A stretch of DNA of 64,000 bases, taken from assembly GCF_035762905.1 (NCBI RefSeq), contig NZ_DASUCC010000077.1:62001-126000 (forward strand), given 5' to 3'. The notes beneath the pieces were generated by a model. The model saw nothing but the letters and a program-made list of their open reading frames with translations. It was not told where the DNA came from and searched no databases. The DNA comes from DASYTH01 sp035762905 (lineage in GTDB: Bacteria > Actinomycetota > Actinomycetes > Mycobacteriales > Pseudonocardiaceae). Shown in pieces: positions 8,296 through 15,923 of this stretch (within the stretch, counting starts at the first letter, position 1; each line of letters opens with the position of its first letter). The translations under genes were made by a program, and so were the position numbers.

Positions 8296-9375
8296 TCACG
8301 GCAACGGTCGCAGCGTGTGTTCGTCCTCGTCCTCGTGCTCGGACCGGTCGAAATCCACCGAGGAGTACTCCCGCAGCTTGGTCAGCCGGTGGAACCCGTC
8401 GATCATCCGCACGGTGCCGGACTTGGACCGCATCACGATCGACTGCGTGGTGCAGCCACCGGCCCGGTAGTGCACGCCGCGCAGCAGATCGCCGTCGGTG
8501 ACCCCGGTGGCGCAGAAGAACACGTTGTCCCCGCGCACCAGGTCGTCGGTCTCCAGCACCCGGCCGAGATCGTGGCCGGCGTCGATGGCCTTCTGCCGTT
8601 CCTCGTCGTCCTTGGGCCACAACCGGGCCTGGATCGCGCCACCCATGGACTTCAGCGCGCAGGCCGCGATGATCCCCTCCGGGGTGCCGCCGATTCCGAT
8701 CAACAGGTCCACGCCGGTGTTCGGCCGGGCCGCCGAGATCGCCCCGGCCACGTCGCCGTCGCTGATGAAGTGGATCCGCGCGCCGGCCCGGCGCACCGCG
8801 CGCACCAGGTCCTCGTGCCGCGGCCGGTCCAGGATGCACACGTTGACGTCGGAGACGTCGCTGTGCTTCGCCTTGGCCACCCGGCGGATGTTCTCGTCCA
8901 CCGGCGCGGTGATGTCGATGACGTCCGCGGCCTCCGGGCCGACCGCCAGCTTCTCCATGTAGAACACCGCGGACGGGTCGAACATCGCGCCCCGCTCGGC
9001 CACCGCGAGCACCGCGATCGCGTTCGGCATTCCCTTGGACATCAACGTGGTTCCGTCGATCGGGTCGACCGCGACGTCGCAGTCCGGCCCGTTGCCGTCG
9101 CCGACCGCCTCGCCGTTGTACAGCATCGGCGCCTGGTCCTTCTCGCCCTCGCCGATGACCACCACGCCGCGCATCGACACCGTGCCGATCAGCTTGCGCA
9201 TCGCGTCTACGGCCGCGCCGTCGCCGCCGTTCTTGTCGCCCCGGCCGACCCACCGGCCGGCGGCCATCGCCGCGGCCTCGGTGACCCGGACCAGCTCCAG
9301 CGCCAGGTTCCGGTCGGGTGCCTCGCGACGCCGCACGCCCTTGGTCGAGTTGTCGGTCTCGCTCCCCGTAGTCAT
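8296..9375 (-). CDS. glpX: Class II fructose-1,6-bisphosphatase GlpX
   Basis: This 359-residue GlpX phosphatase converts fructose-1,6-bisphosphate to fructose-6-phosphate in gluconeogenesis and is the only FBPase type in many actinobacteria. The metal/phosphate motif DPIDGTTLMSKG begins at about residue 101. GIGGTPEGIIAACALKSMGG, the signature of the class II enzyme, comes later. The ATG at 9375 has a GGGAGG site upstream. The gene is the orthologue of Rv1099c and keeps its divergent neighbour, the DUF4245 gene (Rv1100). Confidence 0.95.
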   Translation of the reverse strand: MTTGSETDNSTKGVRRREAPDRNLALELVRVTEAAAMAAGRWVGRGDKNGGDGAAVDAMRKLIGTVSMRGVVVIGEGEKDQAPMLYNGEAVGDGNGPDCDVAVDPIDGTTLMSKGMPNAIAVLAVAERGAMFDPSAVFYMEKLAVGPEAADVIDITAPVDENIRRVAKAKHSDVSDVNVCILDRPRHEDLVRAVRRAGARIHFISDGDVAGAISAARPNTGVDLLIGIGGTPEGIIAACALKSMGGAIQARLWPKDDEERQKAIDAGHDLGRVLETDDLVRGDNVFFCATGVTDGDLLRGVHYRAGGCTTQSIVMRSKSGTVRMIDGFHRLTKLREYSSVDFDRSEHEDEDEHTLRPLP

Positions 9376-9476
9376 CGTGCCTCCCGGTCGAAGGGGCCCG
9401 AGCTCGATCCTCGCAGATCATCCCGGTGCGGGATAACCAAGAGTCACCAAGAACACGGTTCCCGTGGCCTGGAACG

Positions 9477-10100
9477 ATGGGATCCGTGGTGCACACCCCA
9501 CCTGAATCGCAACAGGAGAATCCGGTCCCGCCGCGGATCCGAGCCGGCGTCCGGGACCTGCTCGGATCGCTCGCGGTGCTGCTGGTGATCATGGGGGTGC
9601 TGGTCGGCTTCAGCCGGGGCTGCTCGTTCAGCCCGGGCGGGCCCACCGTGGACCAGGGCGCGGCGCCCAGCGCGGACGTGTCCCGGGACCTCGCCGCCGC
9701 GGCCGGCTCGGTGGACTTCGCGATCCGCCGGCCCGAGGTTCCGGCCGGCTGGCGGGCCAACTCCTCCTCGGTGTCCGCGGTCGGCGCCGGAGCGAGCGTC
9801 GTGGTGCGGGTCGGCTGGCTCACCCCGGACGGCCGGTTCGTACAGCTCAGCCAGTCCGGCGGGGAACCGGCCGACGTGGTCGCCGCGGAGACCGGCCAGC
9901 GCGGCCCGCGGGCCACCGGCCAGGTGGACGTGCTGGGGACGACCTGGACCACCTACCCCGGCCGGCGCGCCGAGCAGGCCTGGGTCACCCGGCTCGACGG
10001 CGTCACGACGCTGATCACCGGCTCGGCGGCCGAGGCGGACTTCCAGGTGCTGGCCAGGGCGGTGCAGGCGGCCGCACCGGTGGCCAAGCCGACCCGCTGA
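9477..10100 (+). CDS. DUF4245 membrane-anchored protein
   Basis: The protein has about 207 residues. One transmembrane helix at about 28-46 (LGSLAVLLVIMGVLVGFSRG) is followed by an extracytoplasmic DUF4245 domain with VDFAIRRPEVPAGWRANSS and TLITGSAAEADFQVLA. It is the positional and family equivalent of Rv1100, next to glpX. The function is unknown; the topology suggests a single-pass protein facing the wall. The ATG at 9477 is used; in-frame GTG codons at 9486 and 9489 are alternatives, and no clear ribosome site separates them. It converges on xseB with 2 bp between the stops. Confidence 0.8.
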   Translation: MGSVVHTPPESQQENPVPPRIRAGVRDLLGSLAVLLVIMGVLVGFSRGCSFSPGGPTVDQGAAPSADVSRDLAAAAGSVDFAIRRPEVPAGWRANSSSVSAVGAGASVVVRVGWLTPDGRFVQLSQSGGEPADVVAAETGQRGPRATGQVDVLGTTWTTYPGRRAEQAWVTRLDGVTTLITGSAAEADFQVLARAVQAAAPVAKPTR

Positions 10101-10102
10101 GC

Positions 10103-10318
10103 TCAGCCCTCGCCGGGCTCCGGTTCGACGGCGGCGAGCGCGGTCTCGACCCGCTCCCGGGCACCGGCCAGATGCCGGTCGCAGAGCCGGGCCAGCGCCT
10201 CGCCGCGCTCCCACAGGGCCAGCGAGTCCTCAAGGGACAGCCCGCCCGCCTCCAGCTTGGCGACGACGGCGGTCAGCTCGTCCCTGGCCTGCTCGTAGTC
10301 AAGCTCGGCGTCACTCAC
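10103..10318 (-). CDS. xseB: Exodeoxyribonuclease VII small subunit
   Basis: This 71-residue XseB protein contains the family pattern YEQARDELTAVVAKLEAGGL, then LEDSLALWERGEAL. Several copies bind each XseA and help degrade single-stranded DNA to oligonucleotides in mismatch repair and damage handling. The GTG start at 10318 overlaps the TGA of the upstream gene by 4 nt (GTGA), indicating translational coupling in an xseA-unknown-xseB operon. Confidence 0.95.
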   Translation of the reverse strand: MSDAELDYEQARDELTAVVAKLEAGGLSLEDSLALWERGEALARLCDRHLAGARERVETALAAVEPEPGEG

Positions 10319-10761
10319 CGGGCGGGACTCTCCAATCTGGTGTGCCTGTTGTACGCGCGAACCAGCGCGGTGGCCACCGCCTGGTCGTAGCCGACGAACG
10401 CCTCGGCGAACTCGGCGCCGTCCTGCTCGCCGATCGCCTCCTCGATGCGCCGCTGCGCGCGGGCGATGCGGTACCGGTGCTGCGAGCCGTCACCCTGCCA
10501 CCAGCGCCGGCCGGCGAACATCGCGGTGGCCTCGGTCAGATCCCGCAGCCGTCCGGGCAGCGCGCGGGTGCCCGGGGCGTCGCAGCCGCCGAGCAGCGCC
10601 GCCCAGCACTCGGCCGCGGCCGCGTTCGCCTCGCGGGCCCGGCGGAACACCGCGTCCGCTCCGGCCCGCACGGCCGGCGAGGTCCGGCCGGCGTCGCCGA
10701 AGGAATGCACGGTGGACAAGGTCAGCGGCAGAAAGCTCGGATCACGCCCCAGTCTCGCCAC
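10315..10761 (-). CDS. Conserved-looking unknown protein coupled between xseA and xseB
   Basis: I do not recognise this 148-residue family. It is Ala/Arg-rich, predicted helical and soluble, with no signal or membrane segment. Visible features are FLPLTLSTVHSFG near the N-terminus, an ECWAALLGGCD segment with two cysteines, and MFAGRRWWQGDGSQHRYRIA in the middle. The GTG at 10761 has a good GGAGG 5 nt upstream and lies inside the last 20 nt of xseA. Its stop overlaps xseB's start by 4 nt. Both junctions imply coupled translation, so a role with exonuclease VII or in DNA metabolism is plausible but inferred. M. tuberculosis has xseA and xseB side by side without it. Confidence 0.75.
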   Translation of the reverse strand: MARLGRDPSFLPLTLSTVHSFGDAGRTSPAVRAGADAVFRRAREANAAAAECWAALLGGCDAPGTRALPGRLRDLTEATAMFAGRRWWQGDGSQHRYRIARAQRRIEEAIGEQDGAEFAEAFVGYDQAVATALVRAYNRHTRLESPAR

Positions 10762-12013
10762 GGCTACCTCCGCTCGGCGGGTCGGCGTCCCCGGACACCA
10801 CCGCGTACAGCGCGCCGTCCATCACCCGGACCCGGAGCCGGGTGCCCGGCGGTGCCTCGTCGACCGCACGGAGCACCTCGGGATCGCCGGCCGGGCCGAC
10901 GCGCTGAACAACCGCATACCCGCGGGCAAGCGTGGCTGCTGGTCCGAGCGTCGTCAAGCGGGCATTGGTGGCATTCAGCGCCGATCGTTCCTCCTCGAGC
11001 CGGCCGAGCACCGCCCGGCGGGCCCGCTGGAGCAGCCCGGCGACCTGTTCGGCCCGGCGGAGCAGCGGCGTGACCGGGTCGGCCAGCACCGGACGGCTGC
11101 GCAGCGAGTCCAACAGCCGGCGCTCCCGGTCCACCCAGCCATGCAGCGCCCGCCGGCCCCGGTCGCGCAGCGCCCGGATCCGCTCGGTCTCCGCGACCAC
11201 GTCCGGCACCACGCGTCTGCCCGCGTCGGTCGGGGTCGAGCAGCGCACGTCGGCGACGTGGTCGAGCAGCGGGGAGTCCTGCTCGTGACCGATGGCGCTG
11301 ATCACCGGCGTGCGGCAGCCGGCGACCGCGCGGCACAGCGTCTCGTCGGAGAACGGCAGCAGGTCCTCGACGCTGCCGCCGCCGCGGGCGATCACGATCA
11401 CGTCCACCGCACCGTCTCTGTCCAATGTGGACAGCGCGTCGACGATCTGCGGCACGGCCAGCGCGCCCTGCACGGCGACGTTCTCGATCCGGAACCGCAC
11501 CGACGGCCACCGGGCTTGGGCGTTGACCAGAACGTCGCGCTCGGCCGCCGAGGCGCGGCCGGTGATCAGGCCGACCGTGTCCGGCAGGAACGGCGGCCGG
11601 CGCTTGCGGGCCGGGTCGAACAGGCCCTCCGCGTGCAGCGCCCGGCGCAGCCGCTCGATCCTGGCCAGCAGCTCGCCGATGCCGACCGCGCGGATCTCGT
11701 CCGCGCGCAGGCTCAACGTGCCGCGGCTGACGTAGAAGGTCGGGCGGGCGTGCAGGACCACCCGGGTGCCGTCGGTCAGCGCCGGCTGGTGGGCGCGCAG
11801 CAGTTCGGTGGCGCAGGTCACCGTGATGGACAGGTCGGCGGCCGGGTCGCGCAGGGTCAGGAACGCGGTCGCGGTGCCCGGCCGGGCGGAGATCTGCGTC
11901 ACCTGGCCCTCCACCCAGACCGCGCCGAGCCGGTTGATCCAGTCGGAGATCTTGCGGGCGACCGTGCGGACCGGCCAGGGCTGTTCCGGACTGGTCTGGG
12001 CGGGTGCGGTCAC
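10742..12013 (-). CDS. xseA: Exodeoxyribonuclease VII large subunit
   Basis: This 423-residue catalytic subunit has an N-terminal OB fold at about 10-110 (WVEGQVTQISARPGTATAFL) for single-strand binding. The catalytic core contains GLITGRASAAERDVL, VIARGGGSVEDLLPFSDE and AIGHEQDSPLLDHVADVR, then a coiled-coil stretch that binds XseB and a C-terminal small barrel. The GTG at 12013, 4 bp after the stop of the preceding gene, gives a family-like start (VTAPAQTSPEQPWPVR); the longer upstream reading is out of context. Together with XseB it digests single-stranded DNA from both ends. Confidence 0.93.
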   Translation of the reverse strand: MTAPAQTSPEQPWPVRTVARKISDWINRLGAVWVEGQVTQISARPGTATAFLTLRDPAADLSITVTCATELLRAHQPALTDGTRVVLHARPTFYVSRGTLSLRADEIRAVGIGELLARIERLRRALHAEGLFDPARKRRPPFLPDTVGLITGRASAAERDVLVNAQARWPSVRFRIENVAVQGALAVPQIVDALSTLDRDGAVDVIVIARGGGSVEDLLPFSDETLCRAVAGCRTPVISAIGHEQDSPLLDHVADVRCSTPTDAGRRVVPDVVAETERIRALRDRGRRALHGWVDRERRLLDSLRSRPVLADPVTPLLRRAEQVAGLLQRARRAVLGRLEEERSALNATNARLTTLGPAATLARGYAVVQRVGPAGDPEVLRAVDEAPPGTRLRVRVMDGALYAVVSGDADPPSGGSRGETGA

Positions 12014-12017
12014 TGGG

Positions 12018-12677
12018 TCACTGGTTGTCGCGGACGGTGGCGATCCGGCGGGTGAGCATGCCCACGAAGGCCGGCCGGTTGGCGTTGGCCCGCTCGTGCT
12101 CGAGCAGGGCCGCCAACTCGTCGACGGTGAACGAGCGCAGCCGGGCCCGCAGCTGGGGCAGCGACAGCTCGTCGTAGTTCGGAACACCTTGCGGCTGCTG
12201 GGTTTCCGGCTCGGCATCGGGAGTTTCCGGCGGCACCTCGGCCGCGGTCTCCTCGGCCAGCGCGCGCTCCTCGAGCGTCCACGGGTCTAAGCCGTCTTCG
12301 TCGGTGTCGGCGTCGGCGGCGTCGTCCTCGGGCGGCCCGGACTCGCCGTAGCCGTCGTCCACCTGCCCGTTGCCGACCGGGTCCGACCAGTCCTCGGGCA
12401 CCCGGTCGAACGGCGCGGGGTCGCGGTCCTCCGGTAGGTCTTCGTCGAACGTGGCCCACTCCGGGGTTTCCTCCACCGGGCGCAGGGCGGCGAGCACCTC
12501 GTCGCCCTTGATCGCGAGCTCGGTCACGTGCTGCTGCACCCGCATGGACACCTGGAGGGCCTGGCTGGCCACGGTGACCGGCAGTCCGACGATCTTTGCC
12601 GGCAGGTCACGGGCCTGCTCGACGGCGGTGGCGGCGATTCCGGCCGCGACTCTCAACGGGAGCGGGAGTGACCTCAT
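12018..12677 (-). CDS. Lipid droplet-associated-type protein (Rv1109c-like)
   Basis: The protein has 219 residues. The N-terminal half is amphipathic and hydrophobic (MRSLPLPLRVAAGIAATAVE, then LPAKIVGLPVTVASQALQVS) and resembles the actinobacterial family named lipid droplet-associated protein. The middle (about 85-165) is very acidic and low in complexity. The C-terminus has a short folded segment, YDELSLPQLRARLRSFTVDE, then LAALLEHERANANRPAFVGM, typical of a small helical domain. It lies directly before xseA on the same strand, matching Rv1109c. Membrane or lipid-droplet association is inferred from the family. The ATG at 12677 is the natural start. Confidence 0.75.
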   Translation of the reverse strand: MRSLPLPLRVAAGIAATAVEQARDLPAKIVGLPVTVASQALQVSMRVQQHVTELAIKGDEVLAALRPVEETPEWATFDEDLPEDRDPAPFDRVPEDWSDPVGNGQVDDGYGESGPPEDDAADADTDEDGLDPWTLEERALAEETAAEVPPETPDAEPETQQPQGVPNYDELSLPQLRARLRSFTVDELAALLEHERANANRPAFVGMLTRRIATVRDNQ

Positions 12678-12727
12678 GGGACAAGCCTGCCGCAGCCCGC
12701 TCGATCTGCCTACCGAGGGTCGGTCCG

Positions 12728-12733
12728 TACCCT
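12728..12733 (+). promoter_or_regulatory. Probable -10 element (TACCCT) of ispH, leaderless geometry
   Basis: TACCCT ends 7 nt before the ispH ATG. Transcription would begin at or next to the start codon. No Shine-Dalgarno is present, which agrees with a leaderless mRNA. Confidence 0.55.
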
Positions 12734-12740
12734 GGATGTC

Positions 12741-13685
12741 ATGAAGCGTGTACTCCTGGCCAAGCCGCGCGGCTACTGCGCCGGCGTCGACCGGGCCGTC
12801 GTGACCGTCGAGAAGGCGCTGGACACCTACGGGCCCCCGGTGTATGTGCGCAAGGAGATCGTGCACAACCGGCACGTCGTGGACACCCTGCGGGAGCGCG
12901 GGGCGATCTTCGTCGACGAGGTGTCCGAGGTGCCGGAGGGCGCGCTCGTGGTGTTCTCCGCCCACGGCATCGCGCCCGCGGTGCACACCGCCGCCGCCGA
13001 GCGGTCACTGCGCACCATCGACGCCACCTGCCCGCTGGTCACCAAGGTGCACCAGGAGGCCAAGCGGTTCGCCCGGGACGACTACGACATCCTGCTGATC
13101 GGGCACGAGGGCCACGAGGAGGTCGAGGGCACGGCCGGCGAGGCGCCGGAGCACGTGCAGCTGGTGGATCGGCCGGAGGACGTGGACCGGGTGCAGGTGC
13201 GCGACCCGTCGAAGGTGGTCTGGCTGTCCCAGACCACGCTGTCGGTGGACGAGACCATGGAGCGGGTCGAGCAGCTGCGCACCCGGTTCCCGCTGCTCGC
13301 CGACCCGCCGAGCGACGACATCTGCTACGCCACGCAGAACCGTCAGGTGGCGGTGAAGGCCATGGCCGCCGAGTGCGACCTGGTCCTGGTGGTCGGCTCG
13401 CGCAACTCGTCCAACTCCAAGCGCCTGGTGGAGGTCGCCGTGCAGGCCGGCGCCCGGGCGTCGTACCTGATCGACTTCGCGCACGAGGTGGACCCGGCCT
13501 GGCTGGACGGGGTCGAGACGGTCGGCGTCACCAGCGGTGCCTCCGTCCCCGACGAGCTGGTCATGGACCTCCTCGCCTGGCTCGCCGAGCGCGGCTGGGT
13601 CGACGTGCAGGAGGTCACCACCGCCAACGAGAAGATCACCTTCGCGCTGCCCCGCGAACTGCGCAAGAGCCGCACCGCCGGCTGA
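12741..13685 (+). CDS. ispH: 4-hydroxy-3-methylbut-2-enyl diphosphate reductase
   Basis: This 314-residue IspH/LytB enzyme performs the last step of the MEP pathway, reducing HMBPP to IPP and DMAPP with a 4Fe-4S cluster. The three cluster cysteines are visible: C13 in RGYCAGVDRAV, one near 96 in DATCPLVTKVH, and one near 194 in DDICYATQNRQ. The substrate-binding segment SRNSSNSKRL is at about 220. It starts close to the ATG with no ribosome-binding site, behind a -10-like hexamer. It is the orthologue of Rv1110 and is divergent from the xse operon. The coding region stops before the 21-bp repeat array. Confidence 0.96.
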   Translation: MKRVLLAKPRGYCAGVDRAVVTVEKALDTYGPPVYVRKEIVHNRHVVDTLRERGAIFVDEVSEVPEGALVVFSAHGIAPAVHTAAAERSLRTIDATCPLVTKVHQEAKRFARDDYDILLIGHEGHEEVEGTAGEAPEHVQLVDRPEDVDRVQVRDPSKVVWLSQTTLSVDETMERVEQLRTRFPLLADPPSDDICYATQNRQVAVKAMAAECDLVLVVGSRNSSNSKRLVEVAVQAGARASYLIDFAHEVDPAWLDGVETVGVTSGASVPDELVMDLLAWLAERGWVDVQEVTTANEKITFALPRELRKSRTAG

Positions 13686-13702
13686 CCCCGGCCGCACCCG
13701 CC

Positions 13703-13849
13703 GAGTTACCGCTTGCGGCAGCCGAGTTACCGGCTGCAGCTACCGAGTTACCGGTTGGAGCAGCTGAGTTGCCGGTTGGAGCAGCTGAGTTACCGGGTGG
13801 CGCAGTTGAGTTGTCGGCCGGAGCTACCGAGTTGCCGGTTGGGGCAGCC
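13703..13849. repeat. Seven tandem copies of a 21-bp repeat, intergenic
   Basis: Seven imperfect 21-bp units, each beginning GAG-TT-(A/G)-CCG and ending near GCAGC(C/T), fill the space between the convergent ispH and DUF6542 genes, followed by a partial eighth (GAGTGCC). Because 21 is a multiple of three, no unit introduces a stop in the +2 frame, where it would read as an E/T-L-P-x-G-A-A heptapeptide. No start or gene supports translation. Confidence 0.85.
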
Positions 13850-13912
13850 GAGTGCCCCGAACCCGTGGGTGTTGGCCGGATGACTGCGGCCTTGGGCTGA
13901 ACCCGGGGTGGG

Positions 13913-14704
13913 TCAGCGGCGGCGGCGTTGGTCGGGGTCTTGGTCGGGGCGGCGTCGGCGGTTGGGGTCGCGGGGGGTGGAGCCGCGGGGGCGGTCGGCG
14001 GGGGGCTGGGCGCGGGGTGGGCGCGGGGTCTCGGCCCAGCGGTCCTCGGCGGCGAACTGGTCCTGGGCGAACGGGTCGGGTTCGGCGGCGGGGCGGGAGC
14101 GCGGGGAGCGGCGGTCGGCGGTGCGGCGGCGGTCCGACCCTTCGCCGGCCCGGTCCGGGGGGGTGCGGCGGGACTCGCGGGCGTCGTGGGTGTCCAGGGT
14201 CTCGCGGCCGCGGGAGGAGCGGCTGGGCCGCACGGGCGGGTTGGGGTTGCGTTGCAGCCACAGGCGCAGCACGCCGATCACGACCACGATCGCGGTGGTG
14301 ACGCCCATGGTGGGGAAGTTGCTGGTCAACGGCAGGGCTACGGAGAACACCAGGGCCTTCACGCCGCCGCTGAGCGGGGAGCCGGACTGGAGGAACACGA
14401 TGGCCCCGATCGCGGTCACCGCGAAGACCAGCGGCGGCTGCACGATCGGCCCGAACAAGTTGCGCCGGCGCACCCAGGCCACCGCGAGCACGCAGCCGAG
14501 CACGTAGGCGACCTGATAAATGCGGCCCAATGAGCCCTGCCGCTGGATGTCCACGACAGCGGCGATCCCGGCCACTCCGAACGCCAGCAGGACCGCGGCC
14601 CACCAGGGCAGCCCCCGGAAGTTGCCGAAGACCGGACGCTCGTCCCACGCCAGCTCGGCGGGCTCGTCCTCAAGATCGCTGGAGCGATCACGCGTCGCGG
14701 TCAC
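13913..14704 (-). CDS. DUF6542 membrane protein (Rv1111c-like)
   Basis: The protein has 263 residues. Its N-terminal half carries four predicted transmembrane helices (for example WAAVLLAFGVAGIAAVV, VAYVLGCVLAVAWV, LVFAVTAIGAIVFL and VTTAIVVVIGVLRLWL). The cytoplasmic tail from about 135 to the end is very rich in Arg, Pro and Asp. This fits the actinobacterial DUF6542 family (Rv1111c position, between ispH and ychF). The function is unknown. The GTG at 14704 is chosen because a TAATCT hexamer sits 7 nt upstream and the family-like sequence begins soon after; an upstream start at 14764 would overlap that promoter. Confidence 0.8.
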   Translation of the reverse strand: MTATRDRSSDLEDEPAELAWDERPVFGNFRGLPWWAAVLLAFGVAGIAAVVDIQRQGSLGRIYQVAYVLGCVLAVAWVRRRNLFGPIVQPPLVFAVTAIGAIVFLQSGSPLSGGVKALVFSVALPLTSNFPTMGVTTAIVVVIGVLRLWLQRNPNPPVRPSRSSRGRETLDTHDARESRRTPPDRAGEGSDRRRTADRRSPRSRPAAEPDPFAQDQFAAEDRWAETPRPPRAQPPADRPRGSTPRDPNRRRRPDQDPDQRRRR

Positions 14705-14711
14705 AGTTGAC

Positions 14712-14717
14712 AGATTA
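14712..14717 (-). promoter_or_regulatory. Probable -10 element (TAATCT) of the DUF6542 gene
   Basis: Reading the minus strand, TTGGCG, 16 nt, TAATCT, 7 nt and the GTG start form a reasonable sigma-70-type promoter with a leaderless start. Confidence 0.6.
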
Positions 14718-14860
14718 GACGGTTGGCGCCCGACGCCAACCGCAGTCACACCACCGATGCCCAAGCGGGCAGCGGCAATGTGACCCCAACCACAGCGGCG
14801 GCCGGGTCCGGAGACCAGGTGGCGATGGGGTTTTCGGGACGCGATGTCTTCAGTTGTGGA

Positions 14861-15790
14861 TCAGTCCAGGGGCACCACTTCCTCGGGATCCGGGTCGGGT
14901 TCGCGGATCGCGGGCAGCGGGGTGGGACTGGCCGCGGCGGTCTGCAGGGGCGTGGCGGCGATCCGGAAATGGGTGAGGGCGTCCAACTCGCGGCGCCGGG
15001 CCTGGAGGAAGCGCTGGAGGTGGGTGCTGGAGACGTTGGCGGCGTCGATGGCGGCGCCGGCGGCGCGGTGCGCGGCGGCGGACTGGCCGCGGATGGCCTC
15101 CAGGTCGGCGGCCAGGGCCCGTTCGGTGGTGGCGAACAGGGCGGCTGACGCGACGACCGCGAAGCCGGTGGGCCCGCAGAGGAAGACCCGGCGATCCAGC
15201 AACCAGCGCAGCAGGTCCGGGTCGGCGTCCAGCGCGGCGACCACGGCGGCGTCGGACGGGACGAACATGATCGTTCCGTAGATCGCGTCCGCCCAGCGCT
15301 GATAGCCCTTGCCGGCCAGTTCGGCCGCCCGGGACCGGATGTTGCGCACATGCACGCGCAGGGCATCGGCCCGCTCCTCGGCGTCGTCGGTCTCCACCGC
15401 CTCGGTCCAGCACGCCATGCTGGTCTTCGCGTCCACCGGCACCAGCCGGCCGGCGCCGACGATCAGCAGCAGGTCGGGCCGGACCGACCCGCCGCCGCCG
15501 ACGTCGGTCTGCACCGTGAAGTGCAGGCCCTCGCGTAACCCGAGCGCCCGCGCGGTGTCCGCCAGCACGCGCTCGCCCAGCTCACCCCGACCGCTGATCG
15601 AGGCGAACGTGATCTCGTAGCGGTGCAGCGCCGCCCGGTGCTGGTCGGACCGCTGCCGCTCCTGCTCAAGGGCCGCCAGCGCGGCCTCGGCGCGCCGGGC
15701 GCCGTCGTTGTAGAGCCGCAGGAACAGCGCGGCGCCGGCCGCGAGAAGCAGGAACAGCACGACGACAATCGTGCCGAGCACCGCGGTCAC
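14861..15790 (-). CDS. rmuC: DNA recombination protein RmuC
   Basis: This 309-residue RmuC-family protein has an N-terminal transmembrane helix (VLGTIVVVLFLLLAAGAALF), a short coiled coil at about 30-60 and a nuclease-like core with RPDLLLIVGAGRLVPVDAKT. The D-x-K pattern is typical of the PD-(D/E)xK fold. RmuC limits recombination at inverted repeats. The GTG at 15790 follows AAGGAG 6 nt upstream and puts the membrane helix at the N-terminus. It is divergent from sbcD, another gene acting on hairpins and inverted repeats, so the locus is a compact DNA-structure-processing group. Confidence 0.87.
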   Translation of the reverse strand: MTAVLGTIVVVLFLLLAAGAALFLRLYNDGARRAEAALAALEQERQRSDQHRAALHRYEITFASISGRGELGERVLADTARALGLREGLHFTVQTDVGGGGSVRPDLLLIVGAGRLVPVDAKTSMACWTEAVETDDAEERADALRVHVRNIRSRAAELAGKGYQRWADAIYGTIMFVPSDAAVVAALDADPDLLRWLLDRRVFLCGPTGFAVVASAALFATTERALAADLEAIRGQSAAAHRAAGAAIDAANVSSTHLQRFLQARRRELDALTHFRIAATPLQTAAASPTPLPAIREPDPDPEEVVPLD

Positions 15791-15910
15791 CGCTGGCTCC
15801 TTTCCGTGGCCGGATCCGTACCGGGCGACATCTTCACCCGCCCCACCGACAAAACCGGCAAACACGCGTTCGACCGGCGTGGCTGCCGCATCGGAGCCGT
15901 CGGCCGCGCT

Positions 15911-15916
15911 TAACTT
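15911..15916 (+). promoter_or_regulatory. Probable -10 element (TAACTT) of sbcDC
   Basis: TAACTT ends 7 nt before the sbcD ATG with no ribosome-binding site between, consistent with a leaderless transcript. Confidence 0.55.
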
Positions 15917-15923
15917 GACCAAC

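Noticed and set aside
13703..13849. CRISPR array
   Set aside because: Units are directly adjacent with no spacers, imperfect, and no cas genes are present.
12596..13900. Plus-strand frame running through ispH and the 21-bp repeats
   Set aside because: It overlaps ispH in the wrong frame and is Arg/Gly-rich; the repeat part has no start or ribosome site of its own.
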